Below, piece after piece: positions 17,922 through 27,328 of a stretch of DNA of 64,000 nucleotides; position 1 is the first letter of the stretch, and each line of letters starts with the position of its first letter. Under the pieces are notes generated by a model, which had not been told where the DNA came from, did no database searches, and saw only the letters and a program-made list of their open reading frames with translations. The translations under genes were made by a program, and so were the position numbers. This DNA comes from Lentibacillus halodurans (GTDB taxonomy: Bacteria > Bacillota > Bacilli > Bacillales > Amphibacillaceae): positions 1-64,000 of the forward strand of contig NZ_FOJW01000016.1 in NCBI RefSeq assembly GCF_900112045.1, given 5' to 3'.

Positions 17922-18221
17922 ATGGATGCGCAACGTTCGGAACGTATGGAAAATATGCTTTCACAATTAATCTCTATGGTTGGCAGCATGCGGACTGAGC
18001 AGACTGCCATGAAAGAAGAACAGGCTGCCATGAGGGAAGAGCTGGCGGAAATCAAGAATGAACAGACTGACATGAAACAGAAAATGACGGAAAACGACAA
18101 ACGTCATCGAGAAATTATGGATGAATTCAAAATCCTGCGGGCAGACCAGGATCATATCTGGAAGAAAACTGTGCAAAACGAACGGGACATCAACCAGTTG
18201 AAGCATCAGTTAACAAATTAA
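17922..18221 (+). CDS. Small coiled-coil protein
   Basis: The ribosome site AAAAAGGAGG precedes the ATG at 17922 by eight bases (the GTG at 17913 lies within the site). The 99-residue product is almost entirely predicted coiled coil, with an imperfect 7-residue repeat of the type EQxAMKEExAAM / EQTDMKQKM in the middle and ERDINQLKHQL at the end. It has no membrane segment, cysteines or recognisable catalytic motif. It lies 60 bp after the 45-aa gene in the same direction, so the two may be one transcript. Similar heptad proteins occur in Bacillaceae genomes without assigned function. Confidence 0.7.
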   Translation: MDAQRSERMENMLSQLISMVGSMRTEQTAMKEEQAAMREELAEIKNEQTDMKQKMTENDKRHREIMDEFKILRADQDHIWKKTVQNERDINQLKHQLTN

Positions 18222-18271
18222 TACCTCAGCTCATGCCCCACGAATAAACAAATTGGATCTTTCCCGAAACT

Positions 18272-18320
18272 AAAAACCCTCGTACCATGTCCTCAGGGAG
18301 AACACGTACAAGGGTTTTTT
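18272..18320. terminator. Bidirectional terminator
   Basis: AAACCCTCGTAC pairs with GTACAAGGGTTT (one C-A mismatch) between the convergent coiled-coil and ferredoxin genes. A-rich and T-rich flanks allow use in both directions. Confidence 0.75.
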
Positions 18321-18334
18321 AGTCTGCATGTACG

Positions 18335-18574
18335 TCACCTGTTTGCAAAGAATTCCTCAGCCTCGTCAAGATATTTTTCCTGTGAAGGCTCCAGATCATA
18401 CTCTTCCACAATCGCATCAACCGGACATACCGCCTTACATGCAGCACAGTCGATACAAACATCCGGATCTATGTAAAATTGTTCCGGTCCTTCCTCGATG
18501 CAATCAACAGGGCAAACCGTCACACATTCACCTGACTTTTCACCACGGCAAGGATCTAATATAACAAAAGCCAC
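18335..18574 (-). CDS. Ferredoxin with two iron-sulfur clusters (7Fe/8Fe type)
   Basis: The GTG at 18574 follows GGAAGGAGG with the right spacing and gives a 79-residue protein starting (M)AFVILDPCRGEKSGE. The cysteine patterns are C-x7-C-x3-CPVDCI (near residues 8-20) and CIDCAACKAVCP (near residues 39-50). Spacing in the first motif resembles seven-iron ([3Fe-4S] plus [4Fe-4S]) ferredoxins. It is a soluble electron carrier; many acidic residues lie in the C-terminal tail (EEYDLEPSQEKYLDEAEEFF). Upstream in the same direction is a CHY zinc-finger gene, 65 bp away. Confidence 0.93.
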   Translation of the reverse strand: MAFVILDPCRGEKSGECVTVCPVDCIEEGPEQFYIDPDVCIDCAACKAVCPVDAIVEEYDLEPSQEKYLDEAEEFFANR

Positions 18575-18639
18575 AAATGTAACCTCCTTCCAATTATATT
18601 TAATGATACATGATACCGCGGTTACAAGTAAACAGCTTG

Positions 18640-18951
18640 TCACTTTTCAAAATACAGGTGAGCATGCAAGGCGCAGCCCGGATTAAAAGCTGCATGACAA
18701 AATGGACAACGGTAGCTGCCCTTGAGGTATTCGTTTATCGTCAGTTCTGTTTTGCAGTTGCCGCAAAAAATTGCTTTACGGTCAAATTTTGTCCGTGGCC
18801 AGACCTTTGTTGTCCCGCACCCATATTGCGCATGACATTTATAGCAGGGAAAATACTCCCCGCAACAATAGAATTTAATCGCTATTCTATCATTGGAACT
18901 GTGATAGTGTTCACAGCGTGTCTCCTGATCGATTGCTCCTTTTATCGTCAT
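18640..18951 (-). CDS. CHY-type zinc-finger protein
   Basis: The 103-residue protein shows the CHY finger arrangement: C-x-H-Y (TRCEHYHS), CCGEYFPCYKCH, a YGCG block, and two CxxC pairs (FCGNC, YRCPFC), ending with HLYFEK. Bacterial relatives of the Hot13/CHY family bind zinc; their partner is unknown. The start follows AGAAGGAG. It is in the same direction as the ferredoxin gene downstream, possibly in one transcript. Confidence 0.85.
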   Translation of the reverse strand: MTIKGAIDQETRCEHYHSSNDRIAIKFYCCGEYFPCYKCHAQYGCGTTKVWPRTKFDRKAIFCGNCKTELTINEYLKGSYRCPFCHAAFNPGCALHAHLYFEK

Positions 18952-19145
18952 AAAAAACTCCTTCTGCTATATATGGCTGAAACAAAGATTTCCTCCCCAA
19001 CGTTTCGGGGGCAACGCATTCTTCATGCTGATCACCCCAAACCTCTGCGGCCGCTTCTGATATTTCCTCTCATCTCTGCATAATCGCTATGTTTTTAAAT
19101 GGAGATCTCCCTAAGGAAGATCCCCACCCTATTTGAATGACAAGA

Positions 19146-20618
19146 TCAGTCATGCGGTTTTTCTTTTAACTCTTTACCATTTTTCCCTTCATAGCGCAAT
19201 CCCCATCCGGTTAATGCTGCAATCAGCATGATGATGAACAGGAACCAGCCTTGAAATACGAATGGGAACACAGCTGTCGGCTCAACAATCGGGAGCCAAT
19301 CATATTGCCCCTGCATCGTTTGGATTGTTGACCAGCCCAACAGTACTGGAGCTCCCCATGGAAAAATGTAACCCAGGGCTGAAGTCACAGCATCGAGCAT
19401 GTTCGCCATCCGGTAGCGGTGAATTTTATACTTTGAACCTATCTCTTTAACGAATGGTGCTGCTGCGATTTCTGCCGCCGTATTGATAGTGATTGAACTG
19501 TTTAACAATGCGACAATCGCCCATATCGACACCTCAGCTTTGCGGACAGAATGTTTGATCCATTTGACCAGACCTTTCGTAATAGCTTCCATTGTTCCGC
19601 CCAATTTCAGCAGGTGAGCCGCTGCTACAATAAGCAGGATAAGGATGGCCATATTAAAATAACCTGTCAGTCCTTCAACCAAAGCACCTTCCACAACAGC
19701 ATCTGAATCCGGGTTAAAGCTTAGAATGTCACCAAATGTTCCCAAATTCAGCAGCAAAATGATTGGGATAGCTGATATGATCCCCCATGTTAACGATGTA
19801 AGCAGATGCTGTCCGGATAAAGCAAGTATAAGTACTAACGCAAAAGGAACCAGCATCATTAGCCCGCTTGCATTGACAGATTCGATCACCGAATTCACTG
19901 CAGCCTGATCAACCTGTACATTACCGCCGCCGCCGAAAATCGCGAACAAAATAACAGCCGGAACAGCAGCGACGATCGAATATTTGAAACGGCTCCGTAC
20001 GACGCCGGGCACATCTGCGTCCTGTGTTGTCGCCGAAACAATCGTCGTATCCGAAACTGGTGCCAGGTTATCACCAAACACAGCTCCAGCCAAAATAGCT
20101 GCAAACATGAATGTCGGGTCAGCCCCTACTGCAATACCAGCCGGATACATTAACGTACAAAAAGCAACAGTCGTTCCATAACCAGTACCGACAGCTGTTG
20201 AAAAAGTCGCCGCCAACAGAAAGGTCAGCGCAACAAAAATACCGCCTTCAACCCCTGTTACAGATCCAATCCATACAAGCCCTTCGACAAGACCGCCCAC
20301 CTGCAATACTTGTGCGAACATGCCTGCATAAAACCATGCCACCATCGCAATTACACCAACAGGCTGTGCGAGACCGTCAAATAAGCCTTGTGCATAATCT
20401 TCCCATCTGCTTTTGCATAACAGTAAACCGAGTGTCAGACCTATAACAGCTCCTAAAACCAGTGCAACCTCGGATGACAGCTGCATGACACTTATCGTAA
20501 TCGCCCAAACGACAAAAAATAGTAAAGGCACTGCTGCCCCAAATGGTCCGAATATGAAATCCAGCTTTTGAACTTTTTTATCCCCAGTGGCCTTATCCAA
20601 TTCTTCGTTACTCGACAT
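19146..20618 (-). CDS. NhaC-family Na+/H+ antiporter
   Basis: This 490-residue polytopic membrane protein has the conserved NhaC segments: FSTAVGTGYGTT, FGDNLAPVSDTTIVSA near residue 185, and ITINTAAEIAAAPF. These antiporters extrude Na+ in exchange for H+ and contribute to salt and pH tolerance; some relatives exchange malate and lactate. I place the start at 20618, which has AGAGGAGGA eight bases upstream; the in-frame ATG seven codons earlier (20639) lies upstream of that site. A second NhaC-like gene lies at 27329-28882. Confidence 0.9.
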   Translation of the reverse strand: MSSNEELDKATGDKKVQKLDFIFGPFGAAVPLLFFVVWAITISVMQLSSEVALVLGAVIGLTLGLLLCKSRWEDYAQGLFDGLAQPVGVIAMVAWFYAGMFAQVLQVGGLVEGLVWIGSVTGVEGGIFVALTFLLAATFSTAVGTGYGTTVAFCTLMYPAGIAVGADPTFMFAAILAGAVFGDNLAPVSDTTIVSATTQDADVPGVVRSRFKYSIVAAVPAVILFAIFGGGGNVQVDQAAVNSVIESVNASGLMMLVPFALVLILALSGQHLLTSLTWGIISAIPIILLLNLGTFGDILSFNPDSDAVVEGALVEGLTGYFNMAILILLIVAAAHLLKLGGTMEAITKGLVKWIKHSVRKAEVSIWAIVALLNSSITINTAAEIAAAPFVKEIGSKYKIHRYRMANMLDAVTSALGYIFPWGAPVLLGWSTIQTMQGQYDWLPIVEPTAVFPFVFQGWFLFIIMLIAALTGWGLRYEGKNGKELKEKPHD

Positions 20619-21034
20619 TTCTCGCTCCTCCTCTATCATAGGAAAATGTTAAAAATCTACTACTAATACAGTTTATCATGGATTTCGAAAATTATGAATG
20701 CATGTCATAAACATTCCACCAATTTCAGGAAATCATTTTAACGCAGATTAGAAAAACGCGGCATTTACATTGCCTTATAGTAAGTGCCCAAGCTTTTCTT
20801 ATAAGGTCAACCATGACATGTATGTACTTTTGAGGTTACAAAAATATCAATACGCTGGCCAGGCGACATTTCAAACAATGCAAATGCTCGAATAACAGTA
20901 TCCAACCAGCAAAAAAGGATCAGGCTGTACAGCAGCAGAAACGCCATCCGTGTGTCAAATGCCGTTTTTTATCATTCGCATTCATAAACGTCAGTATAAC
21001 ATTCCGGGAATCATGACAGGTACAATCGACGTAT
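20619..21034. other. Gap with a possible small membrane-type ORF
   Basis: This ~415-bp gap holds the NhaC leader. On the minus strand an open frame 20807-20947 (46 codons, ATG, no clear ribosome site) would encode a hydrophobic start (MAFLLLYSLILFCWLD) and a tail ending FVTSKVHTCHG. It reads like a gene fragment rather than noise but I cannot identify it. An inverted CCTTATA / TATAAGG pair lies at 20773-20806. Nothing else is evident. Confidence 0.3.
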
Positions 21035-21063
21035 AAAAGAATCCCTGCATGTGCAAGGATCCT
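21035..21063 (-). terminator. Terminator of topB
   Basis: On the minus strand the stem GATCCTTGC / GCAGGGATT (two wobble pairs) with an ACAT loop is followed by CTTTTAT, about ten bases after the topB stop. Confidence 0.7.
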
Positions 21064-21073
21064 GATCATCAAT

Positions 21074-23230
21074 CTATTCTTTTAATTTGGAAAGCGCGTC
21101 TGCCAGTGCATTATTTTTAAACTCGTCATCCTGATGTTTCAAGTATTTGTTGACATCTTTTTTGGAGACTTTCTGGTTTTTCTCTTGTTCTTTCCGTTTG
21201 TTGAATGTAGAGAGTTTTTCACGGTGACCGCATTGGCAAGTGAACGTTTTCCCTTCACCTTCACCGCGCAGTTCCATCCGTTTATGACAATTTGGGCATC
21301 TGGCATTCGTCCGTTTTAAAATATTTTTTTTGTAGCCGCATGAGCGATCCTGGCATACAAGCATCCGGCCCTTTTTATTGTCAATTTCCATCATGAGCTG
21401 TCCGCAGTTCGGACACTTGCTCCCGGTAAGATTATCATGTTTAAACTTCTCTTCACTCGTTTTGATCTGCTGGACGATCTCCTTTGTATAGCCTTTAATA
21501 TCATTAATAAAATGCGTTTTATTCAATTGGCCTTTCGCAATCTGACCGAGTTTGTTTTCCCACTCGGCAGTGAGTGCCGGTGAGCGTAAATCTTCCGGAA
21601 CCAATTCAAGCAGCTGCCGGCCTTTGGATGTCGTGAAAATATGTTTACCCCGCAGTTCCATAAGCTGGCTGTTGAACAATTTTTCGATGATATCAGCCCG
21701 TGTTGCAACGGTGCCAATTCCGCCGGTTTTACTGATCGTTTTGGCCAAATGTTTTTCATCCTGACTCATATAGCGGACCGGGTTTTCCATCGCCTGCAAG
21801 AGCGCCCCTTCTGTAAAACGTTCCGGCGGTTTGGTTTCACCGGTTGTCATCTTGATGTTGACATTGGATAATGTGGATCCTTTCTGAACGTCAGGCAATT
21901 GCTCATCATTCGTACTTCCATCGTTGTAGATTGCCTTCCAGCCTTGTTTTTTAATTTTTTTTCCTTTGGCAGTAAAGTGTTCTCCATCAATCCGGGCTTC
22001 AATTGTCAGCTGTTCGTATTCGTACGGATCTGACAGTACAGCCAGGAATCGCTTCACAACAAGATCATAGATTTTCCGTTCTTTACTATTCAAGTCAGCC
22101 AACACTGCAGATTCTTCAGTCGGGATAATCGCATGGTGATCGGATACTTTTGCATTATCAACGACCGACTTTGGCAGCTTCCATTCTTTTTTCATCACTT
22201 TGTTAGCAGCACTCGCATATTGATCAACGCCAACCGCTTTCACTCGATCTTTCAGCGTCGGGACAATATCCGTCGACAATACACGTGAATCGGTCCTTGG
22301 ATATGTCAGGACTTTGTGCTGTTCATACAGCTTTTGCATTAGAGATAGCGTCTCTTTCCCTGAAAAACCAAAAATACGGTTCGCATCCCGCTGAAGTTCG
22401 GTCAGATCATACAATTGCGGTGCATGTTTTTTCTTATAAGCCTGATCAATGCCGACGATTTTAGCAGGTTTGTTTTGTAGCTGTTGAACCAGCTTTTCCG
22501 CCTTTTCCTTGGAATCAATCCGGCTGTTATGCTTCTCGTCCTGCCAGGTCAGTGTTATTCCCGTGCTTGTTTTGGCCTCAATCCCGTAAAATGGCTGTGG
22601 CTGGAATTCCTTAATTTCTCTTTCCCTTGCGGCAACCATTGCAAGTGTTGGTGTTTGCACGCGGCCGGTCGAAAGCTGGGCATTGAACCTCGTTGTGAGC
22701 GCCCGTGTCGCATTCAGCCCGACATACCAATCGGCTTCCGAACGCGCCACTGCCGACGCATAAAGATTTTCGTACTGTTTGCCTGGTTTTAGTTTTTTAA
22801 AGCCTTCCCGGATGGCCTTATCCGTGACAGAGGAAATCCAGAGCCGTTTGACTGGTTTATGGACACGTGCCTTCTCAATAATCCAGCGGGCAACCAGCTC
22901 CCCTTCACGACCGGCATCCGTTGCAACGACAATCTCACCGGCATCTTTACGGTTCAGCTGTGTCTTGACAGCATTAAATTGCTTTCCAGATTTTTTTATC
23001 ACTACAAGCTTTAATCGGTTCGGCAGCATGGGAAGATCATCAAGGCGCCATGTTTTCCATTTATCCTCATACACCTCAGGATCAGCAAGAGTAACGAGAT
23101 GCCCCAGCGCCCATGTAACAATATATTTCGAACCTTCCATATAGCCGTTCCCTTTTTTCGTACAGTTCAGCACGCGGGCAATGTCCCGGCCAACAGAAGG
23201 TTTTTCAGCTAATACGACTGTTTTGCTCAT
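21074..23230 (-). CDS. topB: DNA topoisomerase III
   Basis: The 718-residue type IA topoisomerase has an N-terminal TOPRIM domain (VLAEKPSVGRDIARVL; VVATDAGREGELVARWI with the acidic metal residues). The active-site tyrosine is Y310 in LTYPRTDSRVL. The gate domains follow (TGGIGTVATRADIIEKL). The C-terminus has zinc-ribbon cysteines (CPNCGQLMMEI, CPNCHKRMEL, CQCGHRE) and a lysine-rich tail. It relaxes and decatenates single-stranded or gapped DNA. I start at 23230 (MSKTVVLAEKPSV) with AAAGGA nine bases upstream rather than at the 16-codon upstream extension. Confidence 0.96.
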   Translation of the reverse strand: MSKTVVLAEKPSVGRDIARVLNCTKKGNGYMEGSKYIVTWALGHLVTLADPEVYEDKWKTWRLDDLPMLPNRLKLVVIKKSGKQFNAVKTQLNRKDAGEIVVATDAGREGELVARWIIEKARVHKPVKRLWISSVTDKAIREGFKKLKPGKQYENLYASAVARSEADWYVGLNATRALTTRFNAQLSTGRVQTPTLAMVAAREREIKEFQPQPFYGIEAKTSTGITLTWQDEKHNSRIDSKEKAEKLVQQLQNKPAKIVGIDQAYKKKHAPQLYDLTELQRDANRIFGFSGKETLSLMQKLYEQHKVLTYPRTDSRVLSTDIVPTLKDRVKAVGVDQYASAANKVMKKEWKLPKSVVDNAKVSDHHAIIPTEESAVLADLNSKERKIYDLVVKRFLAVLSDPYEYEQLTIEARIDGEHFTAKGKKIKKQGWKAIYNDGSTNDEQLPDVQKGSTLSNVNIKMTTGETKPPERFTEGALLQAMENPVRYMSQDEKHLAKTISKTGGIGTVATRADIIEKLFNSQLMELRGKHIFTTSKGRQLLELVPEDLRSPALTAEWENKLGQIAKGQLNKTHFINDIKGYTKEIVQQIKTSEEKFKHDNLTGSKCPNCGQLMMEIDNKKGRMLVCQDRSCGYKKNILKRTNARCPNCHKRMELRGEGEGKTFTCQCGHREKLSTFNKRKEQEKNQKVSKKDVNKYLKHQDDEFKNNALADALSKLKE

Positions 23231-23352
23231 ATGAATAAGTCCTTTCTTTAAAATCCTTATGATGCTACTGTAACACAATTTGCTTATATTGTGCGTGTTT
23301 CACACCATGCGCCAATTCCCATACACTATTTTAGGAAGTTACGGAAAGGAAA

Positions 23353-23982
23353 ATGATATCGATGCTCTATTACACCGGATTAATTCTTTTAATCATCGGA
23401 GTCAGTATCGACGGGTTTGGCGTCGGTATGTCATATGGCATAAGACGTGTTCATGTGCCATATACAGCCCTGGGAATCATTATGTTCTGTTCCGGATTGA
23501 TTGTTTATATTTCAATGATCATTGGCAATACGCTGAAGTCCTTTATCACACCAAATCTGACAGATAACATCGGTGGTATTATCCTGCTGCTGATCGGTGT
23601 GTACTGTTTATACAATGTCATCCGTTCCAAACAAGACACTCATTTGGCAGCAGTTTCCGATGATGCAACCTGGGACCATTTCAAAACCGTCATGAGAGAG
23701 CCGCAGCAGGCAGACTTGGATGAATCCGGGAGCATTTCATTGACAGAAGCAATTCTTTTGGGATTCGCACTGGCAATTGATGCATTTGGAGCAGGACTGG
23801 GAGCAGCCATGCTGGGGTATTCACCCGTGATAACCGCCCTTTCAATCGCATTGATGAGCGGATTATTTGTACTATGCGGTATTCGGTTCGGTATGTTTTT
23901 ATCAGCCACAAAATGGATGAAGCAACTGACACTGCTTCCTCCATTTCTGCTCATTATATTGGGGATTTTTAATATGATATAA
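23353..23982 (+). CDS. ytaF: Sporulation membrane protein YtaF
   Basis: The 209-residue polytopic protein is of the MntP/YtaF family. It has two related halves, each opening with an aspartate-glycine or aspartate-alanine pair in the membrane (GVSIDGFGVGMSYGIR; ALAIDAFGAGLGAAM). The central hydrophilic loop is long (RSKQDTHLAAVSDDATWDHF). YtaF is a mother-cell or sporulation-linked protein in Bacillus, with a proposed cation-transport fold. ATG 23353 has GGAAAGGAA very close; ATG 23362 (MLYYTG) is an alternative. Its last 14 bases overlap the 3' end of the convergent AEC gene. Confidence 0.88.
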   Translation: MISMLYYTGLILLIIGVSIDGFGVGMSYGIRRVHVPYTALGIIMFCSGLIVYISMIIGNTLKSFITPNLTDNIGGIILLLIGVYCLYNVIRSKQDTHLAAVSDDATWDHFKTVMREPQQADLDESGSISLTEAILLGFALAIDAFGAGLGAAMLGYSPVITALSIALMSGLFVLCGIRFGMFLSATKWMKQLTLLPPFLLIILGIFNMI

Positions 23983-24877
23983 TATTGATGACATTCAATA
24001 GCACGGTAACCGTTACAATACTTACTAGCGTTGTCACAAGTGTAATACTGGAAACAAGCTCGGGTTCAGCATCAAACTCAATAGCATACATTGTTGTCGT
24101 GGCAGCGCTGGGCATTGCCGCAACAATCATGAGTACCGCTCCGATGACCGGGTCGACCGGCACTAACCAAATAAATAAGAATGCAAGCATCGGCGAAAGA
24201 ATCATGCGAACACTCGCTGCCGATAAAATAACATTCCAATTGAATTGCAGTCCCGTAATCGATGCTAGCTGCATACCTAAGATGACCATCATCAATGGAA
24301 TAGCCGCATCGCTTACCATCGCTAATGTCGAATAAACCGAATCTGGTATGTCTACAGAAGACGCCTGAAATCCAACGCCCAAAACAGCCGCATATGTGGC
24401 CGGCATTTTAAAAATGGTTTTACACGCCCTCCAAAACCCGCTCGTGCTGCGCGATGCATAATAAACCCCAAACACATTCATGATCAACGATTGAAGAACC
24501 ATCAGAAACACAGCGTATGGCATAGCCGCTTCGCCAATACTGAACAGGATAACTGGAACCCCATAATTACCGCCATTCATGAAGGCAGTCGTCAAAATCG
24601 ACCCGCTTTCCACCGACTCTGACCATTTGAAAATATGTGCAAGCATTTTAACAACAACGATCATGGCAAACAATAAATAGAACGCAAATATGACAATCAT
24701 GGTGTATCCTTGATTAAAACTGGCCTCATATAATGTTGTAAACACCAGTGCCGGCAGAAAAATATAAATCGATGCCGCAGCAAGTGATTTCACATCAAGA
24801 AAACGAATCCGCTGCAGCAGAAAGCCTGCTCCGAACACCGCCATAATCGGCAATACAACTTGAAAAAATACATCCAT
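23969..24877 (-). CDS. AEC-family (auxin efflux carrier-like) transporter
   Basis: The 302-residue protein has ten predicted transmembrane helices: an N-terminal PMAVFGAGFLLQRI, a central GGNYGVPVILF motif (about residues 96-106, the crossover region of the family) and a C-terminal TTTMYAIEFDAEPELVSSITLVTTLVSI. AEC proteins export or exchange small organic anions such as malate; the substrate is unknown. It is a single gene whose 3' end overlaps ytaF. Confidence 0.9.
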   Translation of the reverse strand: MDVFFQVVLPIMAVFGAGFLLQRIRFLDVKSLAAASIYIFLPALVFTTLYEASFNQGYTMIVIFAFYLLFAMIVVVKMLAHIFKWSESVESGSILTTAFMNGGNYGVPVILFSIGEAAMPYAVFLMVLQSLIMNVFGVYYASRSTSGFWRACKTIFKMPATYAAVLGVGFQASSVDIPDSVYSTLAMVSDAAIPLMMVILGMQLASITGLQFNWNVILSAASVRMILSPMLAFLFIWLVPVDPVIGAVLMIVAAMPSAATTTMYAIEFDAEPELVSSITLVTTLVSIVTVTVLLNVINIISY

Positions 24878-25086
24878 TCATAACATCCCCATTAAAGCGA
24901 ATCTTTTTCCAGTCTATCACTTGAATTCGAAGGTCGCCAGATTTTTAACGCCGTTCGCCTCCCGTTTGATCATTCGTTAATAAACGGTCCCTCCTGTTTT
25001 TTGTCCGCTTCTCTTTGTTTTAAGGCACCTGCCTGCTTATCATAGTTTATGGTTCATGACCACTCAACTGTCACAGATGAACATAA

Positions 25087-25124
25087 AAAAAATACCTGCC
25101 CTTTCCAGTAAGACAGATATTTTT
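25087..25124. terminator. Terminator after the 92-aa membrane protein gene
   Basis: AAAAATA-C-CTG pairs with CAG-A-TATTTTT (one internal C/A mismatch) in the gap between the AEC gene start and the small membrane protein stop. Flanking A and T tracts could serve both strands. Confidence 0.55.
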
Positions 25125-25137
25125 CAGTTATTATTCA

Positions 25138-25416
25138 TTATGAATGTTGTCTATAGGTTTCAACAAGCGATGTCACAATAAACCCGATTGCTGCAGCAAA
25201 CAGGCTGGCACCACCCCATCCGCCAAAACCTAATCCTAGCATTTCAACTTTGCCGAATATTGAAATCACAATCATGACAATACCGGCTACAAAGATCATT
25301 GCAGCTGGTGCATAAACCGCATATCCTCCCCTGGAAGTTGCCAGTGTGACGACAATATTAAGAAGCATAATGACAACCAGCAATGAGATGCTGATAAGCA
25401 AGGCCAAATTAAACAT
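25138..25416 (-). CDS. Small three-helix membrane protein, possibly YesK-like
   Basis: The 92-residue protein consists of three hydrophobic helices (residues ~4-26, 34-55, 64-84) joined by short loops (TSRGGYAVY; GKVEMLGLGFGGWG) and a short charged tail (TYRQHS). It resembles small YesK-type proteins of Bacillus, but the resemblance is loose and I assign no function. The gene stands alone. Confidence 0.7.
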   Translation of the reverse strand: MFNLALLISISLLVVIMLLNIVVTLATSRGGYAVYAPAAMIFVAGIVMIVISIFGKVEMLGLGFGGWGGASLFAAAIGFIVTSLVETYRQHS

Positions 25417-25549
25417 GAACTCACCTCATCTATCCTTTTCTACTATATACCAGTTTATCGATGTGTATACATAAAGTCAATTTAATCCTTGTATAAACAG
25501 GACTTTTCAAAAAAATGTCGAATAACTCTATAGAAGGAGGAATCAGCAG

Positions 25550-27235
25550 ATGTTAACCTTTGAAAACTATGCATACGAACGGCCGAATATGAAACAGAAA
25601 AAAGAGGAATTCACCAAGCTTTTACAAAAGTTCACCAATGCTTCCTCGGTTAATCAGCAGAACGAAGCGATAGCCGAGATCAATGCATTTCGCAATCAGC
25701 TGTCAACACTTGAGAACCTGGTCTATATTCGTGCTTCCATAGACACAGACGATGAATTTTATCAAAACGAACGGGATTACTTTGACGAGATCGGGCCGGA
25801 GATACAAGAGATGGACACGGCCTTTTATAAAGCATTGGTAAAATCCCCGTACCGTGATCTGTTGGAACACAAATGGGGTCGACAGTTGTTCCGGATTGCC
25901 GAACATGAAGTCAGGACATTTTCACCAGAAATCATGCCACTATTACAAAAAGAAAATAAGCTGGCAACCGAATATTCCAAGCTCGTTGCATCCGCACAAG
26001 TGGAATTCGAGGGTGAAACCTATACACTCGCACAACTCGGACCTTTTACCGAACATCAGGATCGTTCCATCCGCAAAAAAGCGATTGAAGCGAGCACAGG
26101 ATTTTTCGAACAACATGAAGAAAAATTTGATGACATTTACGATCAGCTTGTCAAAACGCGCCACGAAATCGCTACCACATTAGGTTTTCAAAACTTTGTC
26201 GAACTTGGTTATTTACGAATGCAGCGTGTTGACTATGATGCTGATATGGTGGCTAATTTCCGGAATCAGGTGCGTGAATCCATTGTCCCCCTCGTCACAA
26301 AGCTTTCCGAAAAACAGGCGGAGCGAATCGGTGTGGAAAAGCTCAAATATTATGATGAGAACTTTGGATTCCCTGATGGCAACGCAACGCCTAAAGGTCC
26401 ACCCGAGTGGATCATTGAAAACGGTAAAAAAATGTATGCGGAATTATCGTCAGAAACAAAGGAATTTTTCCAGTTCATGCTTGACCGCAACCTGATGGAT
26501 CTGGAGGCTAAGAAGGGTAAAGAAGCCGGCGGGTATTGCACCTTTATCGAGGATTACGAATCACCGTTCATCTTTTCCAACTTTAACGGGACTTCCGGAG
26601 ACATTGATGTACTGACACATGAGGCAGGGCATGCTTTTCAGTTTTACTCCAGCCGCCAAATCGGCATTCCGGAATATATTATTCCAACTAGTGAAGCAGC
26701 GGAAATCCACTCGATGAGCATGGAATTTTTTACATGGCCGTGGATGGAGCTGTTTTTCCAAGAGGAAACGGATAAATATAAATATGCCCATTTGGCAGAT
26801 GGATTGCAATTCCTGCCGTATGGCGTCGCGGTTGATGAATTCCAGCATCTTGTTTACAAAAATCCAGACTGGACCCCCGATGAGCGTAAAGCAGCATGGA
26901 AACGGGTTGAGCAAACGTATCTGCCGCATCGCGATTACGACGGGAATGCTTACCTGGAGTATGGCGGTTTTTGGCAGCGCCAGGGACATATTTATGAAGT
27001 CCCGTTTTATTACATCGACTATACACTGGCGCAAATCTGTGCCTTCCAGTTCTGGAAACGGTCACGCGAAGAACCGGAAGCAGCTTGGGTAGACTATTTA
27101 CGTTTATGTAAACTTGGCGGATCGAAGTCATTTCTCGAACTGGTTGAAGCGGCAAACCTGAAATCCCCTTTTGAAGATGGCAATGTGGATTCAGTTATTG
27201 AATCCATTAACAAATGGCTTGAACAAAATACTTAA
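25550..27235 (+). CDS. M3-family oligoendopeptidase (PepF/oligoendopeptidase F-like)
   Basis: The 561-residue cytoplasmic zinc metallopeptidase has the M3 signature HEAGHAFQF (HExxH beginning near residue 357) and the downstream glutamate in ETSEAAEIHSMSMEFF-type sequence (TSEAAEIHSMSMEF), plus the substrate-binding GGFWQRQGHIYEVPFYYIDYTLAQ near the C-terminus. It degrades short peptides. It has a strong ribosome site (GAAGGAGGAA) and its own strong terminator, so it is monocistronic. Confidence 0.93.
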   Translation: MLTFENYAYERPNMKQKKEEFTKLLQKFTNASSVNQQNEAIAEINAFRNQLSTLENLVYIRASIDTDDEFYQNERDYFDEIGPEIQEMDTAFYKALVKSPYRDLLEHKWGRQLFRIAEHEVRTFSPEIMPLLQKENKLATEYSKLVASAQVEFEGETYTLAQLGPFTEHQDRSIRKKAIEASTGFFEQHEEKFDDIYDQLVKTRHEIATTLGFQNFVELGYLRMQRVDYDADMVANFRNQVRESIVPLVTKLSEKQAERIGVEKLKYYDENFGFPDGNATPKGPPEWIIENGKKMYAELSSETKEFFQFMLDRNLMDLEAKKGKEAGGYCTFIEDYESPFIFSNFNGTSGDIDVLTHEAGHAFQFYSSRQIGIPEYIIPTSEAAEIHSMSMEFFTWPWMELFFQEETDKYKYAHLADGLQFLPYGVAVDEFQHLVYKNPDWTPDERKAAWKRVEQTYLPHRDYDGNAYLEYGGFWQRQGHIYEVPFYYIDYTLAQICAFQFWKRSREEPEAAWVDYLRLCKLGGSKSFLELVEAANLKSPFEDGNVDSVIESINKWLEQNT

Positions 27236-27279
27236 AAAGAAGCGGACTGCCGATAAAAACGACAGTCCGCTTCTTTTTT
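27235..27279 (+). terminator. Strong terminator after M3 peptidase
   Basis: AAAAGAAGCGGACTG pairs with CAGTCCGCTTCTTTT across a 13-nt loop, followed by a run of T. Confidence 0.92.
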
Positions 27280-27328
27280 TACATTCCTATCCAACACTAG
27301 AGCCCTGGAAAATTTGATCCCGTATTAT

